A DNA stretch of 8,398 nt from JBFWWW01 sp050245975 (GCA_050245975.1 JBFWWW010000176.1:1-8398), one strand, 5' to 3'; counted from the stretch's first letter, positions 1-8,154 are shown. The notes: a model not told the origin generated them from the letters alone. Numbers and translations are program-made.

Positions 1-105
1 GTCCAGCGAATCGACGTCAAACCGGACGGACTTGAGCTGCGGCTGAGGACGCAGGGCCTCGAGCATGTGGTCCAGGAACTCAGCGACGTCCGGAGGGCTG
101 CCTGA
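1..105 (+). CDS. C-terminal end of a probable serine site-specific recombinase (partial, runs off the left edge)
   Basis: Frame 1 is open from the window edge to a TGA at 103-105 and encodes 34 residues, including VQRIDVKPDGLELRLRTQGL and a hydrophilic tail ending in RRAA. From family knowledge, large serine recombinases of Rhizobiales often end in a short beta-rich segment of the form I-D-V-x-P-D-G-L-x-x-x-L-R, and are followed directly by a small helix-turn-helix protein, as here. The stop overlaps the next start by one base (TGATG), which suggests translational coupling. No catalytic domain is inside the window, so whether the recombinase is intact cannot be judged, and its neighbour is broken. 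The family call rests on the tail pattern plus context and is moderate. It could instead be the tail of another mobile-element protein. Confidence 0.5.
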   Translation, partial: VQRIDVKPDGLELRLRTQGLEHVVQELSDVRRAA

Positions 106-520
106 TGCCCGCTCCGGATCCGGCCGTCGTCACCATCAAGGTGCCTTTCGCCGTCCGAAAGCGCGGCGGCCGCAAGCTCGTGTTGGCGCCAGACGGTGCG
201 CCCATGCCGCCGGCCGCGCCCCACATGGACAGCACGCTGGTCAAGGCCATCGCCCGGGCGTTCCGCTGGCAGAAGATGCTGGAGACTGGCCGCTATGCAA
301 CCATTAGAGAGATCGCCAAGGCCGAGAAGATCAATCCGTCCTAAGTCGCGTGCTCAGGTTGACGCTGTTGGCGCCGACGACGGTAGAGGCAATCCTCGAT
401 GGGCGGGCCAGTACGGCGCCGACGCTCGCGGACGCGATGGCGCGGTTTCCGGTCGAGTGGTCGGAGCAAAGCTTCAGTGCAGGGCCACCGTCTCCACTCC
501 CGTCGACCGGGCGCCGCTGA
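105..520 (+). pseudogene. Small helix-turn-helix protein linked to a recombinase, broken by a frameshift
   Basis: The ATG at 105-107 overlaps the recombinase stop. The first reading frame gives 79 residues ending ...IAKAEKINPS and then TAA (342-344). The family continues S-Y-V-S-R-V-L-R-L inside a ParB/KorB-like helix-turn-helix. Here the continuation (SRVLRLTLLAP, then VEAILDGRA and finally FPVEW) appears in the frame starting at 344 and ends in TGA at 518-520. The two halves fit if 4 bases, the end of Tyr and the whole Val codon, are missing between 343 and 344. The repaired protein would be about 139 residues, close to my recollection of family length. Proteins of this kind sit downstream of serine recombinases in Rhizobiales and probably bind DNA; their exact role is unknown to me. 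The break falls inside the recognition-helix region, so the gene is probably dead. Confidence 0.72.
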
Positions 521-904
521 ACAGGGCCTGCAGCACCTCCAGCTGAATCCCGGACACTCCCGCCGGTGGCTTTGTTATCGCGATACGAGCGGCCGCTGGC
601 TCGTTGGAAGCAATGCCACCTCGATGCACCGGACCACATCCCGAAATCTCCGTTGCTCCAGTGCTTGGCAAGCCATGAGCACATGCCAACTTTTCCAGAC
701 GTCGGGCTCGCGCCTCGCTCTCACGAGGCATTGGAAAAAGGAATCGACGGCCGCTCGCGCCAAGGCGGCAGCACGGCCGTCGGCTTCATCAGCCTCGCCC
801 CGCACCTTTTGGCTCCCAAATCCCACACCAATGCGGCCTGAGCCTGCAGCCCAGTTCCCATCCGCAACGCGGCACACGCTGTCACAGCCGTAACATGCCT
901 GCAA
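474..904 (-). pseudogene. Possible remnant of a hypothetical protein, two antisense frames joined by a frameshift
   Basis: The minus-strand frame from 904 to 575 has a protein-like stretch, with AAVDSFFQCL, EPDVWKSWHVLMACQALEQR and RFRDVVRCIEVAL, consistent with amphipathic helices. It ends at a TAA. A second minus-strand frame then looks protein-like (AITKPPAGVSGIQLEVLQAL, then FSGARSTGVETVALH) up to a TGA at 474-476. The change of frame would lie near 590-600. The N-terminal part (near 840-904) does not look natural and no convincing ribosome site is seen, so the true start is unknown. I do not recognise a family. The stretch overlaps the end of the broken HTH gene antisense. It may be a decayed accessory gene or a chance reading in GC-rich DNA; confidence is low. 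Confidence 0.25.
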
Positions 905-948
905 TGATTAGAAGATCTGTGCCTTGCATCTCCCACATCATCGGTGGA

Positions 949-958
949 ACCACGTGGT
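949..958. repeat. Perfect 10-base palindrome ACCACGTGGT downstream of the operon
   Basis: ACCACGTGGT reads the same on both strands. It lies about 30 bases past the stop of the last transporter gene (minus strand). Its role is unknown. It could be part of a 3' RNA structure or a protein binding site, or it could be chance. Confidence 0.4.
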
Positions 959-963
959 GCAGC

Positions 964-987
964 CGACGGCGCAAAAAGCTCGCGTCG
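964..987 (-). terminator. Weak hairpin directly after the last transporter gene; not a canonical terminator
   Basis: CGACG (964-968) can pair with CGTCG (983-987), and a G-bulged extension adds CG/CG. The loop holds a T-run on the transcript strand. The structure starts immediately after the TAG at 988-990. It lacks a U-tract after the stem, so it is not a textbook intrinsic terminator. It is the only visible candidate for the operon's 3' end; Rho-dependent termination is equally possible. Confidence 0.2.
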
Positions 988-2965
<1,978 letters not shown>

Positions 2966-2969
<4 letters not shown>

Positions 2970-3883
2970 GTCGCGAGCTTGGGGTTGAGAGCCTCGCGCA
3001 GCCAGTCGCCCAGCAAGTTGACCCCGAGCACCAGCAGCATCAGAGCGGCGCCGGGCAGCACCGAGATCCACCAGTAGCCCGAGAATAGCATCTGGTAGCC
3101 GTTCAGGATCAGCCGCCCGAGCGAGGGCTGCTCGGCGGGCACGCCAGCCCCGAGGAAGGACAGGCTCGCCTCGAGGATGATCACCCAGGCGAAGCGCACG
3201 TTGGCGATCACGACGATGGGCGCCAGGATGTTGGGCAGCAGGTGGCGCAGCACGACGCTGAGCGGCCCGACGCCGATCGAGCGCGCCGCCTCGACATAGC
3301 CCTTCTCGCGCTCGCTGATCGTGCTCGCCCGCGCAGTCCGGGCGTAGAGCACCCATTCGACGGCGACGATGGCGATGATGATGTTACCGATTCCCGGCTC
3401 GGAGAAATACATGATGAAGAGCGCGATCAGGATCGACGGCAGGCTGAGCTCGACGTCGCCGATGCGCATGATCACCGAATCGAGCACGCCGCGCGCGTTG
3501 CCCGCGACCATGCCGAGCAAGGTGCCAAGCCCGGCGGCCAGCGCCACGCCGACCAGGCCGACGAACAGCGACACCCGCGATCCGTAGAGCATCGCCGACA
3601 GAAGATCGCGCCCCTGCTCGTCGGTGCCGAGTGGATAGCCCGCCTTGCCATCGGCGAGGAAGGCCGGCGGCTTGAAGGCGTCCATCAGGTTGAGCTGGGC
3701 GAGGTCGTAGGGGTTCTGCGGCGCGATCAGCGGCGCCAGCAGGGCCAGCAGGCAGAAGGCGGCGAAGATGCCGGCGCCGAGCTGCGCCGAGGGACTGGCG
3801 CGGAACGATCGCCAGAGCGCCCTCTCCGGCGCGGCGGCGACGCCCGCCGACTCGTCTGGCCCGGGGACTGCGGTCGGCGTCAT
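2966..3883 (-). CDS. ABC transporter permease, DppC family
   Basis: Inner-membrane permease of the importer, 305 residues. After a Pro/Ala-rich cytoplasmic tail, the first membrane helix is near 36-54. The hallmark GTDEQGRDLLSAMLYGSRVS (86-105) follows, then helices near 106-127, 148-160, 166-180, 222-245 and 273-292. The cytoplasmic EAA loop that docks the ATPases is at 197-218 (YVEAARSIGVGPLSVVLRHL, then PN). The first helix plus periplasmic loop before the permease domain is the DppC rather than DppB layout. The ATG at 3883-3881 overlaps the upstream permease stop as ATGA. No Shine-Dalgarno is seen, which again implies coupled translation. The sequence looks intact. Confidence 0.95.
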
Positions 3884-4845
3884 GCGATGCGCACGCGCGG
3901 ATCGATCAGCGCGTAGGTCAGGTCGGTGGCGAGATTGATCAGCGAGAACATGATCGCGATGAACACTAGGTAGCCGGTGACCAGTGGGCGGTCGTTCAGC
4001 CCGATCGCATCAATCAGCAGCTTGCCCATGCCGGGCCAGGCGAAGATGGTCTCGGTGATCACCGCGAAGGCGATCGATTGGGCGAACACCAGCGCCGAGA
4101 AGGTGACCAGTGGAATTAGCGTGTTGGGAAAGGCATGGCGCAGCACGATGGTGCGCATGGGCACGCCGCGGGCGCGGGCGTAGCGGACGTACTCGGTGGC
4201 CAGCTCCTCGCGCATCGCGGCGTACTGCAGGCGCAGGATCAGCCCCATGTTGAACAGCGCGAGCGTCAGCCCGGGCAGGATCAGGTGGGCGAGGCCGTCC
4301 CAGGTCAGCAGGCTGATCGGCACACCCAGCACGTTGACGGTGGCGCCGCGCCCCGACGAGGGCAGCCAGCCGAGTGTCACGGCGAAGACCAGGATCAGCA
4401 CGATGCCGAGCCAGAAGGGCGGGATCGAGATGCCGAGGATCGACACGCCCATGCTCCAGCGGGCGACGGCCGAGCGCGGCTTCATGGCGGCGTACAGGCC
4501 GAGCGGCACGCCGACGACGAGCGCGAACAGCATGCCGACGACGGCGATCTCCAGGGTTGCCGGCAGCCGTTCGAGGATCAGGGTCAGCACCGGCCGAGCC
4601 TGCGTCCAGGAGTTGCCGAGCTGGCCCTGCAGCAGGCTGCCGAAGTAGAGCGCGTATTGCACCGCCATCGGCTTGTCGAGGCCCATCGAGACGCGCATCG
4701 CCTCGATGTCGGCCTGCGACGCCTGCGGCGGCAGCATCATGTAGACCGGGTCGCCGCCGTAGTAGTTCATCACGAACACGACCAGCGAGACCGCGCAGAT
4801 CACCAGCAGGGTCTGCATGAAGCGTTGGACGATGAAGCCGATCAT
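3880..4845 (-). CDS. ABC transporter permease, DppB family
   Basis: Inner-membrane permease, 321 residues, partner of the DppC-type subunit. An N-terminal helix (about 9-27, starting after MIGFIVQRF) is followed by a periplasmic region with GDPV, MGLDKP and GNSW, typical of DppB. Further helices lie near 97-118, 133-157, 186-206, 241-263 and 287-307. The EAA loop is at 218-241 (EYVRYARARGVPMRTIVLRH, then AFPN). The C-terminus LIDPRVRIA matches the usual Y-x-x-x-DPR-x-R ending. The ATG at 4845-4843 has no clear Shine-Dalgarno (preceding bases CACCGGGC). The gene lies 73 bases after the binding-protein stop, with a strong hairpin in that gap. Its stop overlaps the next start by 4 bases. Confidence 0.95.
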   Translation of the reverse strand: MIGFIVQRFMQTLLVICAVSLVVFVMNYYGGDPVYMMLPPQASQADIEAMRVSMGLDKPMAVQYALYFGSLLQGQLGNSWTQARPVLTLILERLPATLEIAVVGMLFALVVGVPLGLYAAMKPRSAVARWSMGVSILGISIPPFWLGIVLILVFAVTLGWLPSSGRGATVNVLGVPISLLTWDGLAHLILPGLTLALFNMGLILRLQYAAMREELATEYVRYARARGVPMRTIVLRHAFPNTLIPLVTFSALVFAQSIAFAVITETIFAWPGMGKLLIDAIGLNDRPLVTGYLVFIAIMFSLINLATDLTYALIDPRVRIA

Positions 4846-4886
4846 GCCCGGTGCAACGGTGCCGACGCGGACGGACGGGCGACTGC

Positions 4887-4912
4887 GGGCGGCCTTCCCC
4901 CCGCGGCCGCCC
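4887..4912 (-). promoter_or_regulatory. GC-rich stem-loop between the binding-protein gene and permease B
   Basis: Perfect 8-base arms, GGGCGGCC (4887-4894) and GGCCGCCC (4905-4912), enclose a 10-base loop. The stem begins 6 bases after the binding-protein stop. No U-run follows on the transcript strand, so a full intrinsic terminator is unlikely. In many ABC importer operons a hairpin at this position protects the upstream mRNA or causes partial termination, so that the binding protein is made in excess over the membrane parts. That role is inferred here. Confidence 0.6.
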
Positions 4913-4918
4913 CGCCAC

Positions 4919-6529
4919 TCACTTCCAGGTCGCGTCGTACATGGTGAGGTAATAGTCCTCGCGCGGCTTCCACGAGACCTTCTTGGAAATGCCGTAGATG
5001 TCGTTCTGGTAATGCAGCGGCACGATCGGATAGTCGGCCATGATGGTCTCCGACGCCTTGTGCAGGGTCTGCTTGCGCTTGTCCGCGTCGGTTTCCTTGG
5101 CGGCGCCCTCGATCAGTTCGTCGACCGCGGGGTTGGTGTACTGCGGCGTCTTGGGGTCGCCGCCGTTCGAGGCGCCATAGAGGCCGTCGGCGGTCGGCGT
5201 GTGGAAGTTGGTCTCCATGTTGCCGGCGATGTCGGCGGTGGGCACCACGTAGGAGAACACGAACATCGAGCAGCACAGGATCGTCTTGTCGTAGAACTCC
5301 TTGAAGACGATCTGCTTGGACCGGGCGCGGCACGTGGCCTGGATGCCGACCTTGGTGAGCATCTGCGCCACGGCGAGGCAGATCTGCTCGTCGTTGACGT
5401 AGCGGTTGTTGGTCGAATCGACGCGCAGCGGGAAGCCCTTGGCATAGCCTGCCTCGGCCAGCAGCGCCTTGGCCTTCTCCGGATCGTAGGGCAGCCGCTT
5501 AACGTTGGGGCTCCAGCCGAAATGCTGCCGGCCGGCGATCTGCTCGGACGGCGTGGCGAATCCGGCCATCACGACCTTGGCGATGGCCGGCGCGTCGATC
5601 GCGTGGTTGATCGCCATGCGCACGCGCACGTCGCGCAGCGGATTCTTCATGCCCGGGATGCCGGGGGTCTCCTCGCGCACCGAGTCGAACTTGTAGTTGA
5701 CGGTCCGCATGCCGTCGAGGACGACCACCTCGTTGCCCGGACTCTGCTTGACGCGAGCCACGTCGTGCGGCGCCAGCTCGGTGGCGATGTGGATCTCGCC
5801 CGACAGCAGCGCCGCGGTGCGGGTGGCGTTGTTGGCGATCTGCCGGAAGGTGACCTTCTCGACGCCGACCTTGCCGGCCCACCAGTCGTCGTTGCGCGCC
5901 AGGGTGACGTGGTCGCCCGGCACCCATTCGACGAACTTGAAGGCACCCGTGCCGACCGGCTGGCGGCCGACCTCCTCGATGCCCTTCTCCTTGGTCACCT
6001 TCTCGACGTGCGCCTTGTTGACGACGAAGACGGTGCGCAGATGGCGCAGCATCGGTCCGAACGGCCCGTCGGTCTGCACCTCGACCGTGTGCGGCCCGGT
6101 CGCCTTGGCGCTCGCGAGTTTGTTGACGTAGAAGGCGATGCCGGTCATCGCGCCGAACGCCTTCCAGTTGCGCATCCGCTCGATCGAGTAGGCGACGTCC
6201 TCGGCCGTCAGCTCGGCGCCGTTGTGGAACTTCACGCCCTTGCGGATCTCGAACACCCAGCGATCTGGCGCCGGATTCTTCCAGCTTTCGATCAGGCTGT
6301 GCTTGGTGTCGATCTCCATGTTCTTGTCGAAGGCGATCAGCGGGTCGAACAGGTTCGACATCACACTCGCCTCGACGATGCCGTTGAAGGAATGCGGGTC
6401 CAGCGTCAGCGTGTCGCCCGCCTGCCCCACCACGAGCGTCTGCGCGCGCGCGCCCTCGGGGCCGGCGAACAGAACCGCGGCCCCCGCCGCGACCGCCAAG
6501 GCCTTCAGCCTCCATCCTAGCAGCGTCAT
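4919..6529 (-). CDS. Periplasmic substrate-binding protein, SBP family 5 (peptide/nickel/opine type)
   Basis: Captures the substrate in the periplasm and delivers it to the permeases. The ATG at 6529-6527 has a strong Shine-Dalgarno (6537-6544) and gives 536 residues, the normal family length. Residues 1-29 form a signal peptide: Arg7 and Lys9, then a hydrophobic core and AxA-type end ARA|Q, so cleavage after Ala29 is likely. Family-5 features are LTLDPHS (41-47), FEIRKGVKFHNGAELTAEDV (93-112), PVGTGAFKFVEW (191-202), PLRDVRVRMAINHAID (297-312), YDPEKAKALLAEAGY (348-362) and PIVPLHY (501-507). Cys at 400 and 419-420 are unusual and might form a disulfide. A lipobox is absent, so it is a soluble rather than lipid-anchored protein. 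The open frame extends further upstream, but that part overlaps the AllA-like gene in another frame. Substrate is undetermined: dipeptides, nickel complexes, opines and amino-acid amides are all known for the family. Confidence 0.93.
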   Translation of the reverse strand: MTLLGWRLKALAVAAGAAVLFAGPEGARAQTLVVGQAGDTLTLDPHSFNGIVEASVMSNLFDPLIAFDKNMEIDTKHSLIESWKNPAPDRWVFEIRKGVKFHNGAELTAEDVAYSIERMRNWKAFGAMTGIAFYVNKLASAKATGPHTVEVQTDGPFGPMLRHLRTVFVVNKAHVEKVTKEKGIEEVGRQPVGTGAFKFVEWVPGDHVTLARNDDWWAGKVGVEKVTFRQIANNATRTAALLSGEIHIATELAPHDVARVKQSPGNEVVVLDGMRTVNYKFDSVREETPGIPGMKNPLRDVRVRMAINHAIDAPAIAKVVMAGFATPSEQIAGRQHFGWSPNVKRLPYDPEKAKALLAEAGYAKGFPLRVDSTNNRYVNDEQICLAVAQMLTKVGIQATCRARSKQIVFKEFYDKTILCCSMFVFSYVVPTADIAGNMETNFHTPTADGLYGASNGGDPKTPQYTNPAVDELIEGAAKETDADKRKQTLHKASETIMADYPIVPLHYQNDIYGISKKVSWKPREDYYLTMYDATWK

Positions 6530-6657
6530 TGCTTGTCTCCTCCCTTTCGCTCGAGGCGGCATCGCCTGACCTCGATTCTCCCAGGGAATGCTGACACCCG
6601 CGGCGCGCTTAGGCAACCGGCGGAGCCGACAGCTTGCTTCGCGGCTGCTGCGAAAGG
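6530..6657 (-). other. 128-base gap between the AllA-like gene and the binding-protein gene
   Basis: Apart from the ribosome site near its 3' end I see no gene, strong terminator or consensus -35/-10 pair. The gap is long enough for an additional promoter, but co-transcription with the AllA-like gene is also possible because both are on the minus strand. Confidence 0.4.
6537..6544 (-). promoter_or_regulatory. Strong ribosome binding site of the binding-protein gene
   Basis: The minus strand reads GGGAGGAG followed by a 7-base spacer and ATG at 6529. It decides the start against an in-frame upstream ATG near 6562 that would put extra charged residues in front of the signal peptide. It is much stronger than the sites of the permease and ATPase genes, in keeping with high binding-protein output. 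Confidence 0.8.
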
Positions 6658-7211
6658 CTAGACGCCGACCGCGCGAAAGGTGACGCCATGGACGGCGGCA
6701 TAATCGGCCTCGTGGGTCAGCGCCGGCAGCGTGCCGTCGCGCGCCTGGCGCTCGAGCTCGGCCTGGGTGTCGCGCCCGGTGAGCAGAACGACGTCGATCA
6801 GCGGCGCCCCGATGGGAAAGCGCCGCAACGCGTGCCACGTGCCGCGATGCAGCACGGCGCCCGCCCGGCCGTCCATGCGGAAGGCGCGCACGCTCTCGGG
6901 TGGCGGCAGGGCGGTGCGGTCGGCCGGGTCGGTCGGCGGCGCGACCACCATGACGCTGGCGACGCCCCCCAGCGGCAGGAAGGCCTGAGTCACCGCGAGA
7001 TGGCCCTCCATCTGGCTCCACGCGACCCGCTCGCGGTGATAGCGGCAGAGGGTCATCTGGGTCGCGTCGTCGACGTCGAACGGTGCCATCCAGGTCTGCA
7101 GGTGCCCCAGTCGAGCGCCGGCGGCTCGGTCCCGGCGCCGATGATGGCGCCGAAAGGCGCGAACGCGGCCGCACTCAGCGGCTCGACCGCAACCTCGACT
7201 GTCCGTGCCAT
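6658..7211 (-). pseudogene. Ureidoglycolate lyase (AllA)-family gene with an apparent one-base frameshift
   Basis: AllA splits ureidoglycolate into glyoxylate and urea at the end of allantoin breakdown; related cupin-like proteins may act on other ureido substrates. The ATG at 7211-7209 with AGGAG 7 bases upstream begins MARTVEVAVEPLSAAAFAPF, with G-x-I-I next, the usual AllA N-terminus. The frame then runs out of homology at GGC-AC (7106-7102) and the family sequence resumes one base shifted: LQTWMAPFDVDD, CRYHRERVAWSQMEGH, QAFLPLGG, VMVVAP, AFRMDGRAGAVLHRGTWH, ending in TAG at 6658-6660. One extra C at 7101-7103 (giving Gly-Thr-Leu-Gln-Thr-Trp) would restore an unbroken 184-residue protein, near the family's 160-180. 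The catalytic-region motifs all survive. This is either a recent pseudogene or a sequencing error; an internal ATG at 7089 has no good ribosome site. Confidence 0.8.
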
Positions 7212-7218
7212 GGTCTCG

Positions 7219-7223
7219 CTCCT
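7219..7223 (-). promoter_or_regulatory. Ribosome binding site of the AllA-like gene
   Basis: The minus strand reads AGGAG, 7 bases before the ATG at 7211. It fixes the true start of the AllA-like gene in a different frame from the one that holds most of the family homology, which is what exposes the frameshift. Confidence 0.75.
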
Positions 7224-7282
7224 GTCGTTCGCCGAGACGATGGCACGCGGGCTGCGAGCTTTCCAGATGGCGTGACGGCGGC

Positions 7283-7296
7283 GGACAGGCTTGTCC
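7283..7296. promoter_or_regulatory. Candidate operator, near-palindrome GGACAGGCTTGTCC
   Basis: Arms GGACA (7283-7287) and TGTCC (7292-7296) with a GC centre; 12 of 14 positions are symmetric. It sits mid-way in the divergent region, where an operator shared by both genes would be expected. Its sequence does not match one regulator family clearly enough to name it. Confidence 0.4.
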
Positions 7297-7346
7297 CATT
7301 GCGGCGTTTGCCTGAGACTTGACGCGCGGAACACTGGCACGTCGCG

Positions 7347-7356
7347 CGTGCGCACG
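7347..7356. promoter_or_regulatory. Perfect 10-base palindrome CGTGCGCACG before the creatininase-family gene
   Basis: CGTGCGCACG is fully symmetric and its last base is the first of the ribosome binding site. It could be an operator close to the start, or a small hairpin affecting ribosome access. Short GC-only palindromes are common by chance in DNA of this composition. Confidence 0.3.
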
Positions 7357-7363
7357 GGGAGGA
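7356..7363 (+). promoter_or_regulatory. Ribosome binding site of the creatininase-family gene
   Basis: GGGGAGGA with a 5-base spacer to the ATG at 7369. It selects this start over an in-frame upstream ATG-less extension and over the far upstream candidate at 7291, which lacks such a site. Confidence 0.8.
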
Positions 7364-7368
7364 TTGGC

Positions 7369-8154
7369 ATGGAGATCGAGTGGCGGAAGCTGCGGGCCGA
7401 CGAGCTCAGGGAACGGGCGCGCCAGGATGCCATCGTGATTGTGCCGGTCGGATCGCTCGAGCAACACGGCCCGCATCTGCCGGTCGAGGTCGACTCCATG
7501 CTCGGCGAGACGGTGGCCCTGGAGACCGCGCGTCGCGTCGCGGCGCAGCGGCCGGCGGTCGTGCTGCCGATGTTGTGGACCGGCCTTTCCGAGCATCACA
7601 TGAGCTTCGGCGGCACCGTCACGCTCGACGCCACCACGTTCCTCGCCGTGCTGCGCTGCATCTGCCAGTCGCTGGTGCGGCACGGCTTCCGTCGCATCGT
7701 CCTGCTGAACGGACACGGCGGCAACGAGAACGCCATGCGCGTGGCGGCCGACGAGTTCACGCCACTCTTCGGCATCCCGATCGTGCAGTTCACCTACTGG
7801 TACGCGGCGGCCAACTCGATCGCGGCGATCCTCGAGACCCAGGCCGGGCTGCAGCACGCCTGCGAGGCGGAGACCTCCATGATGATGGCGCTGCGTCCCG
7901 ACCTCGTCGCGCGCGACCGCATCAAGCTCGCCAAGGCGAACCGCACGCCCGACGTCAAGGACCTGGTCGGCGGCGGGGTCTATCGCTGGCGCACGCTCGG
8001 CGCCATGGCGTCCTCGGGCGTGCTCGGCAACCCGGACGCAGCGAGCGAGGAGAAGGGCCGTCGCCTGATTGCCGGAATCGCCGAGGAGATCGCCGGCAAG
8101 CTCCTCAACGAGGAGATGTGGGGCCTGCCGTTCCTCTCGGAGACCGTGGCCTGA
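7369..8154 (+). CDS. Creatininase-family metal-dependent amidohydrolase
   Basis: A 261-residue cytoplasmic protein without signal peptide, the normal family length. The family hydrolyses amide bonds, including creatinine to creatine, the formamide of a flavin/F420 precursor (ArfB) and the mycofactocin precursor peptide (MftE). Metal-site motifs are VGSLEQHGPHLPVEVD (27-42), with Glu31, His33 and Asp42 as ligands, GHGGNEN (115-121) with His116, and CEAETS (165-170) with Glu168. Pseudomonas creatininase has GHYEN at the second site; the GHGGN form here is more like ArfB/MftE and uncharacterised members, so true creatininase activity is not implied. HHMSFGGT (76-83) fits the usual substrate-loop region. 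The ATG is fixed by a strong ribosome site. It diverges from the AllA-like/importer genes and likely acts on the imported compound (inference). Confidence 0.92.
   Translation: MEIEWRKLRADELRERARQDAIVIVPVGSLEQHGPHLPVEVDSMLGETVALETARRVAAQRPAVVLPMLWTGLSEHHMSFGGTVTLDATTFLAVLRCICQSLVRHGFRRIVLLNGHGGNENAMRVAADEFTPLFGIPIVQFTYWYAAANSIAAILETQAGLQHACEAETSMMMALRPDLVARDRIKLAKANRTPDVKDLVGGGVYRWRTLGAMASSGVLGNPDAASEEKGRRLIAGIAEEIAGKLLNEEMWGLPFLSETVA

Larger units (their letters stand above)
521..987. other. Gene-poor stretch between the recombinase remnant and the transporter operon
   Basis: No frame here has a convincing start, ribosome site and protein-like composition together. The plus-strand reading frames are rich in Arg, Pro and Ser and look like shadows. 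The only candidate is the antisense remnant over 474-904. Base composition is visibly less GC-extreme around 640-960 than in the transporter genes, which fits imported or decaying DNA. Close to the end of the operon there is a 10-base palindrome (949-958) and a short imperfect hairpin (964-987). Confidence 0.5.
7212..7368. promoter_or_regulatory. Divergent intergenic region, probable promoters for both directions
   Basis: These 157 bases separate the AllA-like gene (leftward) from the creatininase-family gene (rightward), so both promoters and a shared operator are expected here. A TTGACG at 7319-7324 is a possible -35 box for the rightward gene, but no matching -10 is seen at the usual distance. 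Two palindromes are listed separately. No regulator gene lies in the window. Confidence 0.5.

Noticed and set aside
949..987. Intrinsic terminator after the operon
   Set aside because: The hairpin is short and imperfect and no U-tract follows it on the transcript strand, so it is listed only as a weak candidate.
2970..3356. Upstream extension of the DppD-type ATPase
   Set aside because: It reads through the DppC gene out of frame and has no conserved sequence; the ATPase fold begins at the GTG at 2969.
3880..4947. Several plus- and minus-strand frames overlapping the DppB-type gene
   Set aside because: The DppB frame alone has membrane helices, an EAA loop and the DPRVRI ending; the others are His/Arg/Gln-rich shadows.
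4817..6520. Long plus-strand open frame (567 codons) opposite the binding-protein gene
   Set aside because: It is rich in Arg, Asp, Val, Leu and His in a pattern typical of antisense GC-rich frames, has no domain motif, and lies exactly opposite a gene with clear family-5 features.
4919..7174. 751-codon version of the binding protein
   Set aside because: The extra N-terminus is Arg/Pro-rich and overlaps the AllA-like gene. The signal peptide and strong ribosome site place the start at 6529.
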